A stretch of DNA of 64,000 nt from Prunus persica. Its lineage: Eukaryota; Streptophyta; Magnoliopsida; Rosales; Rosaceae. Made by a program: the position numbers and the translations under genes. The notes beneath the pieces are model-generated. The model searched no databases. It was not told the DNA's origin and was given only the letters and a program-made list of their open reading frames with translations. Within the stretch, counting starts at the first letter, position 1. Each line of letters opens with the position of its first letter. The DNA is taken from contig NC_034016.1 in assembly GCF_000346465.2 (NCBI RefSeq), forward strand, positions 17,488,704 through 17,552,703, written 5' to 3'. Positions 26,002 to 37,696 of this stretch are shown here, one piece after another.

Positions 26002-26874
26002 TTTTTTGCTCAGTCTTCTTCTTCTTCGTGAATTTTGTGGAATCTGGGTTTGGTGTTACCGTCGAAGACACTGCAACTGTAAGCTTGCATCTGAAGCCAA
26101 TCCAACGGTGTTAGTTTATTGATCAAAGCACGAGGAAATGTGTGTTTTGGGTTTTGGTTTTTTGTAGCCCACAAGCCGCCATCTCCAAAGCCCAAACCCT
26201 TTAACAAGGTGACTACACTCTTTTTAGAGTCGTAACATTAACACCATTGCCATCGATAGTTTTTCAGGGAGCTGATTTCCCACTCATTCTTAGTCCATTT
26301 ACACTCTATTATATGTTATAGTAAAAAGTATTAAAAAATAAAATGGATGATTGTGAAAATGTGAAGGTAAAGAGTCCTATATTGGAAAGTTGAGAAACTT
26401 ATATTGCTTGGCTAATGGGAGCTTCTATGGACATCTAGGCTTTTGTACTTATGATGTTGCTTGTATTTGGATAGAGGTTATTTTTATGTGAATTGAGTTT
26501 TTAATTTGCAAAATGTGTGAATAGTTTTATGATCATTATATGCGATTTACATAAACCATTCCTTATTAATGATGTGTTGATTCATCAACCCCCATAATAT
26601 TTTGTGAACAAATTACCCAAATTGGCAAATAGCAAAGATAAAAGAAAAATGAAGTTTCCAAGTGAATTTTGCATCCCACAAATCTCTGCTCCCATCTCAA
26701 ACAACCCCCAAAAATCTCAGCTTCCAGCTTCCCACAACTTGGAACTTCAGCTCACCTAAATTTAACATTCACCGACTGTAAAACCCCTATCATCTTCTAG
26801 CAATATGTAAAAGAGCTTTGCTTACACAAGTTTAGAGAAAGCATGAAATCATATCAAGGGAATGCTTGCTCTAT

Positions 26875-26921
<47 letters not shown>

Positions 26922-26929
26922 ATCAATCA
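26002..26929. other. Intergenic between FBL10 and the GGPPS small subunit
   Basis: No gene recognised. An (AT)n microsatellite at 26880-26920 ends just after the GGPPS stop codon, so it is likely in that gene's 3' UTR or just downstream of it. Confidence 0.7.
26880..26920. repeat. (TA)n microsatellite
   Basis: About 20 TA dinucleotides, within 15 bp of the GGPPS small subunit stop codon. Confidence 0.95.
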
Positions 26930-28183
26930 TCAACTTGAGTCGCTGACAGTAAAACTTCTATCAACAGCATAATCCACAAAGCTGTAAAGTGGCACCACAG
27001 CATCACCATACTTCTCAAATCCATCCAATTCCTGCTTAGCTTTGGCTCTAAGCTGCTCTGCCACCTCCATAGCCTTCTCAACCCCATAAACTCTCACATA
27101 GCTGAAGCCCTTCTTCTTCTTCCGCTCATCCTCATCCTCACCATTCATTTTGTCCTCCAAAATATCATCAACCACCCGATACAAAACCCCAACAGCTCTG
27201 CCATACCTCCTCAGTCTATCCACCTCATCATCTTCAGCACCACCTAGCAATCCTCCACAAACAGCAGAACACTGACTCATCTCCCCAAACTTCTTCTCCT
27301 GCGCGAATTCGATAGCATCCGGCCCGCCTTCCAGGTCGAGGAACTGCCCTGCCGCCATGCCCGTGGACCCCACGGTGCGGGCAATCTCTGTGATCACGCG
27401 CAGGAGGCGTCGCTCGGGCACGAGGCTGGAAGGCGTGTTTGCCACAATGTGCTGAAACCCCAATGGAAACAGAGCATCACCAGCTAGAATTGCCAGGTCG
27501 TCGCCATAGACTGTATGGTTCGAGGGCTGGCCCCGGCGTGATGGGTCGTCATCCATGCATGGAAGATCATCGTGAATGAGTGAAGCTGCGTGTACCTGTC
27601 AATTGTCATTCAAAGCAAATAAAGCACTTTCCTTTGTCAAATTCCAAGCACAAAATAAATACCCATGTTGAAAGCTAAGCAAAAATGTGCTCAATAAGCA
27701 CGACCCAAATTGCCAAACAGGGCACAAAGCAAGAATACAGATTTTATGCAATAATATTCATATAACCCAAACAGGGTTCTTTACAATTCAGTCTAATTAG
27801 TCCATGTATAGCAAAAGGAGGAAGAAATTACGAACCATTTCAAGAGCACAGGCTGTGGGGAAGGCAGCTAGGCGGTTGCCGCCGAAGAGCTCACAAGCAG
27901 CGACGCACATGACCGGTGAGGCTCGTTTGGCTCCTTCGGCGAGCACAGAGTATCGCATGGATTCATAGATCTGATCTGGGTACCGAACCGGGACGGCTTC
28001 GTGAAGCTTCTGATTGATATCGGCTATCAGGGTCGTCCAGTAGGTTTTCAAATCGAACTGGGTCGAGTTCGGTGGGGGCGAAACGGACGGCGCTGATGAA
28101 GAAGAGGAGCATCGGATTGGGAAAGTTAGCTTCTTTGGGAGGTAGAGATGGACTGGAGTTGAAACCATTGAGAAAGAAGCCAT
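26930..28183 (-). CDS. Heterodimeric geranylgeranyl diphosphate synthase small subunit, plastid
   Basis: A non-canonical partner of plastid GGPP synthase in isoprenoid synthesis (carotenoid, chlorophyll and gibberellin precursors). Two exons: 28183-27836 and 27595-26930, donor GAAATG/GTTCGT, acceptor TTGACAG/GTACAC; 337 aa. A Ser-rich N-terminus of about 45 residues looks like a transit peptide. The prenyltransferase fold shows DDLPCMDDD (first Asp-rich motif) and DDILED (altered second motif). Two CxxxC motifs (CVAAC, CSAVC) mark the small-subunit clade, which family knowledge says contacts the large subunit and raises GGPP output; alone it is weakly active or inactive. It is divergent to the PIG-M gene. 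I favour the SSU-II clade (Arabidopsis At4g38460-like). Confidence 0.92.
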
Positions 28184-28516
28184 TTTTAGTCTCTGAAGCT
28201 CTCAGCTGAGCCCTGGTAGCAGAAGAATTTTTTTTATTTTTTTGGGTCAATGGTAGTGGAAGAAGATGAGATTTTGGATGTAATTGAGTGCTATGGGAAC
28301 TAAAGTATATATGGTGGTCCAACCACCCTGCCTCATTACAATTGGCCTTTATAATTCGTTGTGTCCAAATTACCATCGGTAAAACAATTATTTACAGTAA
28401 CGACCCATCTTAAAGAACCTTCAACTCAACACTTCGCCATTTCCTACAACTCCCTCCCTCTTTTTTTATTTTTTGGTCGAAACTCCCTCCCTCTGATCTC
28501 TGTTTCTCTCAAACCA
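28184..28516. promoter_or_regulatory. Shared divergent promoter region
   Basis: Only 333 bp separate the start codons of the GGPPS small subunit (minus) and PIG-M (plus), so both promoters and leaders share this interval. It is CT-rich next to the PIG-M start (CTCCCTCCCTC twice at 28450-28495). No clear TATA box was identified for either gene. Confidence 0.7.
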
Positions 28517-30782
28517 ATGGCGTCCGTACGATTCCGTACGCTCCTCCTGGTCTCGGCGGCGTTGAGGGTGATTCTGATCCTCTACGGAGAGTGGCAGGAT
28601 ACCCACATGGAGGTGAGGTACACAGACATTGATTACATGGTCTTCTCCGACGCTGCTTCTCTAATGGCCGCCGGTAAATCCCCATTTGAAAGATCCACTT
28701 ACAGGTACTCTCCTCTGCTCGCGTTTTTGCTCATACCCAATTCGTTTCTTCACCGCTCTTGGGGCAAGTTCCTCTTCTCAGCTGCAGGTACGTTAATATT
28801 TGCTTCATTTTAGCGTTAAATTTTGTGTTTTGGGGTGCATAAATTGCAGAAACATGATTTTGTTTTATGTAAATTTTGTAGATTTGCTTGTGGGTTTGTT
28901 TATAAGGACCATATTGAAGCTTCGTGGGGTGCCTGAGAATTTAAGCATGCTTTCTGTGATCGTTTGGCTCTTTAATCCGTTTACCTTTACCATTGGGACT
29001 CGTGGGAACTGTGAGCCAATTGTTTGTGCTTTGGTTCTTTGGGTCTTCATATGTCTCATGAACGGTGTAAGTTTCTTTCTTTGTATAGATTTTTATTTTT
29101 ATTTAGGCAATAAACACATCCCAAAAACTATACACTGGCTGGACACTCACAAGACTCATGTATGTACACCACTTCACCTACTTGCTGTTGATTTCAGCCA
29201 TTAAGTTAATCTTATCTTCGGATTATCTTAATATGGATCAAATTTAATGCTTTTTGCGAAAATGGAATTATGGGATACTTGTATAAATCTTAGCACAGAT
29301 AATCAAAAGTGAAGGACTATAGGATTGTTTGAGGTTCTTTTATATTTATTTCTATTCAGTGAGAGTTATTGATTGCATTATGTATCGAACTAGCATTCTT
29401 TTGGATTTTCTGTAATGATTGTCTGACCTTCTCTCAGTTTGTTCTCTCATGAGGCGACCATGTTAGACATCTACAACCATAGCAGTGTCTTTTTTGGATA
29501 ATAACATTTATGATCTCAATATTCCTCATCTTCATCCTATTAAAAATTATTGCTTTGCATTTAGTGAGTACGATCTTTCTAGGAAAAACCAAGTAGGCAT
29601 AGCATTCCACTAAGTATGGTACTCAAACTATTTATTTAGGAAATGATTGTTATGCTTACCCCCATAACTGTCTAACTCCATATGGAAATTTTTCTCTCAT
29701 AACAGGACGTGTGTTACAAGCTGCATTTTGGTACGGGCTTGTTGTCCACTTCAGAATCTACCCCATTATCTATGCACTCCCTATCCTTGTGATTCTTGAT
29801 CCGCATGTGTTTCGATCTGGTCAGAAGCCTTGCCTACAAATTTGGGATCCTCGGCAAGAATCACCTCAAAACAGATCTGTTACAAGACTTGCTCAGCTTC
29901 TTTGTCCGTGGTTTCTTTTGAAAAGTGCATTAACACGAGAAAGGATAGTTTTCTCCTTTATATCTGCAGCCGTATTCTTCCTTTTCACTGGTTTATTCTA
30001 TCATCTATATGGGTGGGAGTTCTTGTATGAGGCACTGCTGTATCATCTTACCCGTACTGATCCAAGGCATAATTTCTCCATTTATTTTTATCACATCTAC
30101 CTTCAGTACAACCGTAAACTCTCGATATTGGAGAAGCTTGTCTCATTTTTGCCTCAGTTGATAGTCCAGGTTGTGCTTGTTTTGAGTTTTGCGCAAGACC
30201 TTCCATTCTGCTGCTTAGTGCAGACAGTAGCATTTGTGGCATTCAACAAGGTTTTTCTCTTTATTACTATTTGTTCTTCTATAATTGCTGGCTTAGTGAA
30301 CTAGTTACATATCTGATTCAACATTGTAATTGGGCTCTGCTCCATGTAGCATCCGATGTCGGATTCCTAGTGGTTATTCTCATTGAAAAACTCTGCTTCA
30401 ATGCTGTACTTTTGAACATAATATTTCTAACAAAATTCTGCTCCTAATTACTTCTGCCCATTGTTAACAGGTAATGACGGCACAATACTTTGTGTGGTTC
30501 TTTTGTCTCTTGCCTCTGGTACTCACTTGGAGCAAGATGAAGCTCAAATGGAAAGGCCTATCATGCATGACATTGTGGGTGGCTGGTCAACTTCATTGGT
30601 TGATGTGGGGTTATTTGCTTGAGTTCAAGGGACGGAATGTTTTCCTTCAACTCTGGATGGCAAGCATCTTGTTCTTAGCTGCAAACACGTATGTTTTAGT
30701 TTCGCTCATCCGCGACCACAGATTTTCTCCAGTTTTCACATGTTTGGAGAAAACTTCCAAGGGCGGGAAGAAACTTCAGTGA
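28517..30782 (+). CDS. PNT1: GPI mannosyltransferase 1 (PIG-M homologue)
   Basis: An ER multi-pass enzyme that adds the first mannose to the glycosylphosphatidylinositol anchor precursor from dolichol-phosphate-mannose. Four exons: 28517-28787, 28882-29064, 29706-30250 and 30471-30782, with borders GCAG/GTACG, TTGTAG/ATTTG, AACG/GTGTAAG, AACAG/GACG, CAAG/GTTTT and AACAG/GTAATG; 436 aa. The lumenal loop after helix 1 carries the acidic motif [10 protein letters not shown], the family's DxD-like catalytic site. Later segments [28 protein letters not shown] and [19 protein letters not shown] are typical of PIG-M. Many hydrophobic helices follow. Start chosen at MASVRFRT. Arabidopsis PEANUT1 is the expected orthologue. 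The frame is intact. Confidence 0.94.
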
Positions 30783-32080
30783 CAGAATAATTAGATTGAT
30801 TTGGAGGTTTATATATAAGTTGACAATTTAATATTCTGTTTTCTTTCTTTCGTTTATTCCGACTGTTTTTTGCAATTAGTTATGCACAAATTGGCTACTT
30901 GTTTAGTGGCTTTGCAGCTCCCTTTTCTTTTCTGTTCGTTTTGGTGATTCCAGAACAAGTTTTAGGCCTTTCTGTAAGATGATGATTATAATTGGCTATT
31001 TCTTTTCAGAATATGTACAGATTAATACGCAACAGAAATAGAGAATCAAATTTGCTTTGTAATTGTGTGATCAACCAAACTGGTTACTCGTGTAAGAGAA
31101 TTTTTCACTTCATTTATTTACACAGATAAATTCAATCACAGCAAACAAAATTGGAAATTTGCTTCATATCTTTCGACCAAGAAATTTATACTACGTTTTG
31201 GACAGGGGCCGCGCGAACGCAGGCCCCCACTGGCACAAATTATGACGTTGGCTCTCCCACTAGGGGAGACCATAGGGTAGCACCCCTCCTAAGTGCAATG
31301 GAGGTCACTAACCTAGGCCATGGGCCTTCTTGAGCACCCAAAAACCCCGTCCAGGTAAGTATGTTCCTATGGGTCTGGTCGACTTATTTTATAGAGGCGT
31401 CGCATTCCAACTCTCTTATGTTTTTTCGATATGGGACAAAACTAAAACAGACTAAAATCCACCAAGACAAGAACAGCCTCTTTCAGTCTTTGAACAATTA
31501 TGAAATATGGGTTGTATTGCAGTTTGACACAGCTATCCTTGTTCTTTATCTAGCAGGCCAGAAAGGTATTCAATTGGGTTAATTTCTATGCTGTGCCATA
31601 TATTGAAAATTTGTTACTGTTATTTGGCGACCACCAAAGTTATCAACTTCATTGCAGCAGTTTGAGCAAATCTACAACTTCAGCAATGCCCTCTGGCCTC
31701 CGAACATTGCATGCCATACAGAAAACCTTGAAATTTTATCATTGGAACAAAGATCAAATTTGGATATGAATGTAGTTTTCTTATTTTATATTTATATTAA
31801 TGATAGTATAAATTACTCTAAATTAATCTAATATATGGGGAGGAGGACTTGAATTTGAGTGCAAAAGTATGTGTTCATTGTCTTAGTTGACTGGCCTAAC
31901 TCACGTCTACGCACTGGATGTGCTGTTTTGTTGAACATATGATGTTTTACTGAAGCTTTAAAACCAAATCCAAGGGATTGCTCGAAAGCTAAGGCTAATT
32001 TTAAGCCTTGGCTCATAATTCGTGTTTACTTGCTGGTACTTATGGAAATAGAGAAATCAACATGTTTTTAGTGGTGATGA
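30783..32080. other. Intergenic, no gene recognised
   Basis: The 3' side of PIG-M, then a GC-richer patch at 31198-31350 (GGCCGCGCGAACGCAGGCCC...) without a recognisable gene or repeat partner in this window. Confidence 0.6.
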
Positions 32081-32090
32081 TAGCCTACCT

Positions 32091-32351
32091 TTGCACCCAT
32101 GTCAAATTGTTGCTGCAGTTCTTGAGTGGATCAAAGCTATTGGTGCGACTAAAAATCAGGAAATTAAGGTCCAGCAGGTTATGTCCTGGGAACCTCTTCT
32201 TTTTGATTGGTTTAAATTAAATGTTGATGGCTCTAGAAGGGGTATGTCTGGTGCTATTGGGGCTTGGGGGTTTGATTCGAGACTGTTCGGATTTGGCCAC
32301 CCAGATTTTAGAAGAAGAGCTTTGGGGATTATTCTTTGGCCTTATTCTTAA
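32091..32351 (+). pseudogene. LINE-type RNase H fragment
   Basis: The frame encodes WEPLLFDWFKLNVDGSRRG followed by GAIGAWGFDSRL. This matches the start of the plant non-LTR retrotransposon-type RNase H domain (W-x-P-x5-K-L-N-x-D-G-S). It is a short remnant ending in a stop. It shows a decayed LINE or LINE-derived RNase H piece. Confidence 0.7.
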
Positions 32352-32604
32352 ATTTCCATACTTTCTGTTGATCGTATAGCATATAATATTCACTGCTAGA
32401 CATAATTGTAAATAATACGATCTTATTATGTATAATCATAAATTTAATGTCAATTTTAGTCCTACAAATTTGAATAATTATAAGTCAACAAAATTTAATA
32501 TATTTTAAATACGGGTGTTTCTAACTAAAAATCATGAACTAAAATTACAATTAAATTATAATTTTGTCGATGATAAAAATAAATAATTTTAAACTAAGAA
32601 TTGT

Positions 32605-32757
32605 AGGGCTTTACCCCGAAGGGAGCCCTTCCAGAAATTCTCAGAGGCCACGGCTGAACCGCGGCCAGTGAGGGGGTTTGGAAATAGTTTTCAACCAGCA
32701 ATAGACGCGCCTCGGTTAGAACCTCATAAGCTGCGTCATTGCCCCAAGCGCAAAGAT
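32605..32757 (-). ncRNA. U4 spliceosomal snRNA, likely functional copy (U4-A)
   Basis: The minus strand begins ATCTTTGCGCTTGGGGCAAT, the U4 5' end that pairs with U6. It continues through GAGGTTCTAACCGAGGCGCG, the 5' stem-loop segment, and ends near CCCTTCGGGG. It has a full plant Pol II snRNA promoter on the minus strand: USE GTCCCACATCG (32832-32822) and TATAAAAG (32789-32782), about 32 bp apart. A good 3' box lies downstream (CA-N6-AGTTTAA, about 32590-32604). It is the best of four U4 copies. The 3' end is estimated from an expected length of about 153 nt. Confidence 0.9.
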
Positions 32758-32781
32758 GCTTTCTTCAATCGATTTGGCTCG

Positions 32782-32832
32782 CTTTTATAATACTACAGCA
32801 ACTCAGCCTTTCTCACTACGTCGATGTGGGAC
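32782..32832 (-). promoter_or_regulatory. U4-A promoter: USE and TATA box
   Basis: USE at 32822-32832 (minus GTCCCACATCG) and TATA at 32782-32789 (minus TATAAAAG). The roughly 32-bp spacing is the Pol II type; plant Pol III snRNA genes have about 10 bp less. Confidence 0.88.
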
Positions 32833-34042
32833 AGCAACAAGCCATGATCCAATTGCTGGACATATGACAAGTGGAACCAGAGTTGAAAGACAAAATTAGC
32901 ATTTCGAATCTTTAAAATCTGGCAACCTAATTTGGGCCATGATTTAAAGGATGCAACAAATTCCATTTCAAATCTTGTATAGTGAGAAGCCATCTTAAAG
33001 AAGACGTCACGGATGGTAGGCTATGTAGAATGATATATAAGCTTGTAAATAGATCAGATTCATATCATATTCAGATTATCAAAATGAACTTATATAATTT
33101 CATATACAAAAATATTAAATTCGGATCAGATTGAATTATTATTGGAATCATTTTAAGACTCAGAAAAAAAAGTACTAAATCAATATGGGTGAGCAATATG
33201 AATCTTAAATTTACTTGCGTAACATTGTGGGTTGGTTTATCGGTCAACTTCACTGATTGATGTGGGAGTTATTTTGTTCTTAGCTGCAAACACGTTTTCA
33301 CTTGATAAGCCAAGCATTTAGCACTCCTCGTATACAATATTTGGTTTAAACAGACAATAAAATACGAAAACTTCATTAAATTTATTTGAAAATATTAATC
33401 ATGAACTCAAACATTGGGGATTGAATGTGTAAATACAATATAAATTGCGTAATGGTGAATTTAATAATGGGTAAAAATTCATGTTTCATAAAATTTCCAC
33501 TTTCATTTATGTAGTTTAAATTTTGACAATTTAATCACATGATATGGGGCTGTATTTTTTTTTTAATGTGGAAAATAAAATTACAAAGCAAAAATATTTT
33601 GGGCACGCATGCCCAAAAAAGTTAAAAAAGAAAGCATTTGAAAAAGACAACGGCAACCCAAATTCCCAACCTAGACGGGGAAAACTTGTGACCTAGGCCT
33701 GCAAGGGAGTCCGAAGTCAACTTCACTAAAGAGGTGATGAAATTGCAGGGACTCACAAAGTGAACTGAGGTGCCAAATGTCTTGGATTAGAAGAGATACA
33801 CCAGGGATTAACTTGGAATCTCTTTCAATGATGATTTTCTTCCAACCTCTATCGAAAGCATTATCACGAAGAGCAAACCACTCAGTATTTTGGACAGAAT
33901 TAGATAGAAATAAGGATGCGTCCTTGAATTAAATTACGACTTCAAATATTAAATTGACTAGAACAAAATAGAAAAGCCAGAAAACTACAGGCATTTGACT
34001 CTTTTTCGTAATAATTCTAAAATCTTGGGACTATATTTATAG
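32833..34042. other. Intergenic with LINE remnant
   Basis: No host gene recognised. A LINE RNase H fragment is listed separately within it. Confidence 0.6.
33690..33925 (-). pseudogene. LINE RNase H C-terminal fragment
   Basis: On the minus strand, NSVQNTEWFALRDNAFDRGW followed by IIIERDSKLI resembles the E/D-containing middle of LINE RNase H (AEWxAL...GW...IxExDS). It is flanked by a T-rich run at 33551-33565 that may be the old poly(A) tail. No upstream reverse transcriptase. Confidence 0.65.
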
Positions 34043-34196
34043 GGCCTTACTCCGAAGAGAGAGCCCTTCCAGAAATTCTCGAGGGCACATGGCTGAACCA
34101 AGGCCCAAGAGGGGGTTTGGAAATAGTTTTCAACCAGCAATAGACGCGCCTCGGTTAGAACCTCATAAGCTGCGTCATTGCCCCAAGCGCAAAGAC
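34043..34196 (-). ncRNA. U4 snRNA-like copy (U4-B), probably impaired
   Basis: Closely similar to U4-A, but it begins GTCTTTGCG instead of ATCTTTGCG. The USE is intact (34261-34271, minus AGTCCCACATCG). The TATA position reads GGGATAAAAG. The downstream 3' box is not recognisable (TATAAATATAGTCCC). It lies 370 bp downstream of OMT1. It may be weakly expressed or a pseudogene. Confidence 0.8.
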
Positions 34197-34566
34197 ACCT
34201 CAATCATTGGCTTCCGCTCGCTTTTATCCCACTACAGCAACTCAGCCTTTTCCGCTCCGTCGATGTGGGACTACAACTTCTTATTTTACAATTGTATCCA
34301 ATTGCGGGACAGATGACAAGTGGACCCAGATAATTGAAAACCAATATAAAATACAAATAAGACATTGGGGGGGCTGAACTTGGATGCTTTGAAGGCCACA
34401 TGTATGCACATCTTCAAAAACCAAAGTATTTTATTGCCCCAAAAACATGCTTATATGCAAAGATATAGCAGCCACAAGGCATTGCACTTTTAAGAGCTGA
34501 GCAATACAATAAAACACTAATTTGGGAATACCAATGCACATCCTTAATTAACTTTGTTCGATAAAT

Positions 34567-36048
34567 TTAAGGAAAAGCTTGGATAACAGATTGGACAGCA
34601 TGAATGGGAGTGATAGTGTGTCGGCTAAAGCCAGCCTCACCAAGAACATATCCCCATTCTTTCATGGTCCTTTCTTTGCCTGTGTTTGTATGGGCCATCA
34701 TCACCATATCTAGCATCAATCTCACATTTGTTAGCTTCTTGTCTTGTTTTTCATTGTCTTCTTCAATTACAGCTTCTACTATTATCACCTGCCCTTTGTC
34801 CTCCGGAACAGCTTCCCTGCACTTCTTAAGGATACGGATGCACTCATCGTCTCCCCAGTCATGAAGAACCCACTGCAATTCACAAAAACGAAATCAAATC
34901 GGACCATTTATCATAATGTGTCTAGTTGAGCAAGAAAATTTCTAGCAATACAATAAGGGGAGTAATTCTAGAGGAACCACACTTTTTTTAGTTACATTAG
35001 CAAACCACATGATGTGACAGTTGATGCGTCAATTAACTTATGATTTGAATAACAATCAATGTAATAACTACACGTTAAAAGACACATCATGTGACAGTTT
35101 ATTGTTCTATCATTTTGTTTCTTTGCTTTTGCTGGACTCTGTCTGGTTTTTCTTTTGCAATGAATGAGATTTCGACCCAAAAAAAAAAAAGGTCACAAGA
35201 TATGTTCCCTAGATGTAACAATATTCATATTTGGAATGTGAGGTTTCCTTGAGTATTAAGTAGGAGTATACACTAATTACCATGATAATTGCAGCATCAG
35301 CCTTTGGAACACAATCAAACATGTCACCCCCAACATTCTCAATGCGATCACACTCTTGAGCAACAGACACAACATGAGGAAGATCAAAATTGATGCCTCG
35401 AATCCAAGGGCACGCCTCGACCAACAAGCGCAAAGTAGTCCCGTCACCCCCACCCACATCTACAATTGTCTCGAGCCCTTTGAACACCTCTAAACAGCTT
35501 TCAAGCACAGCAGGCACAGCCACCCTTGCATCACAAGCCATTGCTTCATTGATGAGCTTGCTGTGATTAGGATTGGCCGCGGCATAGCTCCACACATCCT
35601 CTCCATGTACTGCCTCGAATGCCGAGTTGTTAACACCTTGGATTCGGGCACTGAGGCCATGCCATGGTGCCAGCATTACCGGGCTACTCTCTAGCAAAAT
35701 TAAAGCAGCCATGCTGTTTTTTCCGGATTTCAATAGCCATTTGGACAAAGGTGTTTGTGCATAAACTTTTGGGCCTAATTGGGTTGCTGGTTTTTCTTTG
35801 AATATTTTGAGGTGGACTAGGACCCTCATGATGCGGTAAAGGGGAGAAGGATCGCATCTCAGAGCAGATGATAGCTCTAGGAGTGTCATGGGGCTGCCAT
35901 GGCTTTCAATTGCATCAGCTATTCCAAGCTGAATGGCACATTTTACCACTGCGATTTCGACAAACCCGAACACATATTTCCAGATTTCCAGTTTGGCATG
36001 TTCTTCTTCTTTCTCTTCTCCTCCTAACTCTCTTTGTTTATCTTCCAT
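34567..36048 (-). CDS. Class II (COMT-like) plant O-methyltransferase, OMT1
   Basis: A cytosolic SAM-dependent enzyme that methylates hydroxyl groups of small phenolics or alkaloid-like metabolites; the substrate cannot be read from sequence. Two exons: 36048-35281 and 34872-34567 (donor ATCATG/GTAATT, acceptor AATTGCAG/TGGG); 357 aa. The N-terminal dimerisation domain includes CDPSPLYRIMRVL. The SAM site is VDVGGGDGTT, with INFDLPHVV and GGDMFDCVPKADA. Catalytic His is in WVLHDWGDDEC; partner acids are in VEAVIEE and GKERT. The residue before WVLHDW is Met, where OMT2 and OMT3 have Lys. Database names for such proteins vary (reticuline, norcoclaurine or acetylserotonin OMT-like); none should be taken as proven. 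The frame is intact. Confidence 0.92.
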
Positions 36049-36415
36049 CTCTTTCTGTGTGTGTCATAGGCTCTAAGGTAACAATATATATAATTTGCAG
36101 GAAGAGATTGCAGTATGGTTACATGCAGAACATGTGTTGAACAGTTTAGGTAATGTTTCATTTTCATTGGGATTTTTCCCAGATTCAGCCACTCAATTTT
36201 AAATGTATTTTCATGTAATGGTAGACATCTTTTGCCTTACTGGCTGGAAGGATTTTGTCTTGTATACAAAACATGGTAAGCATGGTAAGCACGCATTGTT
36301 TAGCAGTAGCTAGTGGCATTATCATAAGAATCATGTGTTTTTGCTGTGAGCATAATTTTTGCTTGTTTCTTATTTTTGGCTTTCCAGTCATGTTTTGATA
36401 CTCCTCTAACATGTA
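36049..36415. other. OMT1 upstream region
   Basis: Holds the OMT1 promoter and leader. A related stretch (TAATTTGCAGGAAGAGATTG, AACATGTGTTGAACAGTTTAGG) occurs upstream of OMT3 and, inverted, upstream of the OMT4 pseudogene. It ends at the target site of the copia-1 insertion. Confidence 0.7.
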
Positions 36416-36420
36416 TTAAA

Positions 36421-36612
36421 TGAAAGAAGTGAAATGTATGGGGTAAAGCCTCAATAATCATGAGGGCATATTGTATTGATTTATACAGTATTACAGATAG
36501 AGTCCTATATCAAATATGATAAGGATACAATGTCATCAGATAACCAAGAGGAATCCCACATGGGATAAACGTAAATACAAGATAGAATCCTAAGGACAAT
36601 AGTCATCTAATA
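36421..36612 (-). repeat. copia-1 3' LTR
   Basis: Same length (192 bp) as the partner at 44130. On the plus strand it begins TGAAAGAAG and ends CATCTAATA. The G-rich purine tract GCTGGGGTG precedes it on the coding strand. Confidence 0.9.
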
Positions 36613-36724
36613 CACCCCAGCAAGCTGACAGGGGAGGAACGCACTGGAAGCTTAGAGGTCAGCAGCTGGAAACGTGGAATAGACAACCCCTTCGTAAAAA
36701 TGTTGGGAATTTGGTCATAAGTAG

Positions 36725-37311
36725 CAGGGGTGGGCACGGTTTGGTTTGGACCAGTTTTTGCCTCAAATTAGAACCGATCCGATACTATTTAACTGGTTTG
36801 GTTCGGTTCAGTTTTAATAAAAAAATTTCAAAAACTGTCCAGTTCGGTTTGAACCGATTTCGATTCGGTTCCGATTCCGGTTCGATTTTGAATCGGATCA
36901 TAAAAATTGTTTTAAAAAATTATTTTTTAATATAATTGTCAACTGAAATATTATTTTTTTACTTGAAAATTTACAAATTATTCAATTTCATATAAAAAAT
37001 AAATATTAAAGTTAGAAAAGAGAGATATTTTGAAATTGAACTTGGATAAATATTAGTTTTTTTTAGTGAAATTCAAAATATAGTATTAAATATAAATATA
37101 TATTAAAATTATATATTTTTTTAATTTGACCGGTTCGGTTTGGCTCGGTCCGATTTTTAAAGACATGGAACTGGATTCGAAACCAGTCTAAACCGGTCCG
37201 GTTTGGTTTTTGACCGGTTGTTGACTTTTTGGTCAACTCGATTTTTTTTCAGTTTGGTTCGGTGCGGTTAGGCTCGGATTTCCGGTTTGTCGGTTTGAGT
37301 GCCCACCCCTA
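36725..37311. mobile_element. hAT MITE (587 bp) inside copia-1 RNase H
   Basis: Termini CAGGGGTGGGCA and TGCCCACCCCTA. The 8-bp flanks are ATAAGTAG (36717-36724) and ATGAGTAG (37312-37319). It shares the terminal sequence and CGGTTCGG-rich ends of the 4104-6670 element but has no captured exon. It separates ...VRYLATH from ...DQIPNIFTKGLS of copia-1, confirming insertion into an existing frame. Confidence 0.88.
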
Positions 37312-37659
37312 ATGAGTAGCAAGATAACGAACGTCAAGCTTCTGCCGCACAACTTTTTCACGAACATAATGATAATCAACTTCAACATGACGAGTACGGG
37401 CATGGAAGACAGGATTGGAGGCCAAGGAGATGGCGCTAATGTTGTCACACCAAAGTTTAGGACAGGAAAGAGAAAGTTGCAGATCACGAAATAGTGCACG
37501 GAACCAAGAAATCGCAGCAGTAGTATAAGCAAGTTGGCGGTACTCGGCTTTGGTGCTGGAGTGAGAAACACCTCCTTGCTTTTTAGAACTCCATGAAATT
37601 AAATTAGACCCAAGATACAAGCAGTAGCCACTCGTGGAGCAACGATCATTAGGATCACA
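37312..37659 (-). pseudogene. copia-1 RNase H middle segment
   Basis: Encodes DPNDRCSTSGYCLYLGSNLI, SWSSKKQGGVSHSSTKAEYR and FHARTRHVEVDYHYVRE, typical of copia RNase H. The frame is interrupted at both ends by nested insertions (copia-2 at the N side, hAT MITE at the C side). The far C-terminal part lies at 36613-36716. Confidence 0.85.
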
Positions 37660-37696
37660 TGCTAAAACATGAATATGGTTTGAATACTTTGGGTTG

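Noticed and set aside
31198..31350. GC-rich patch downstream of PIG-M as a possible RNA gene
   Set aside because: No recognisable RNA family, promoter or repeat partner within the window.
32008..32220. Possible small gene starting at 32008
   Set aside because: Overlaps the LINE RNase H remnant in another frame; nothing supports it as a host gene.
34089..34316. Plus-strand frame MAEPRPKRGFGNSFQPAIDA repeated at several loci
   Set aside because: It recurs because it is the reverse complement of the U4 snRNA copies, not because it is a protein family.
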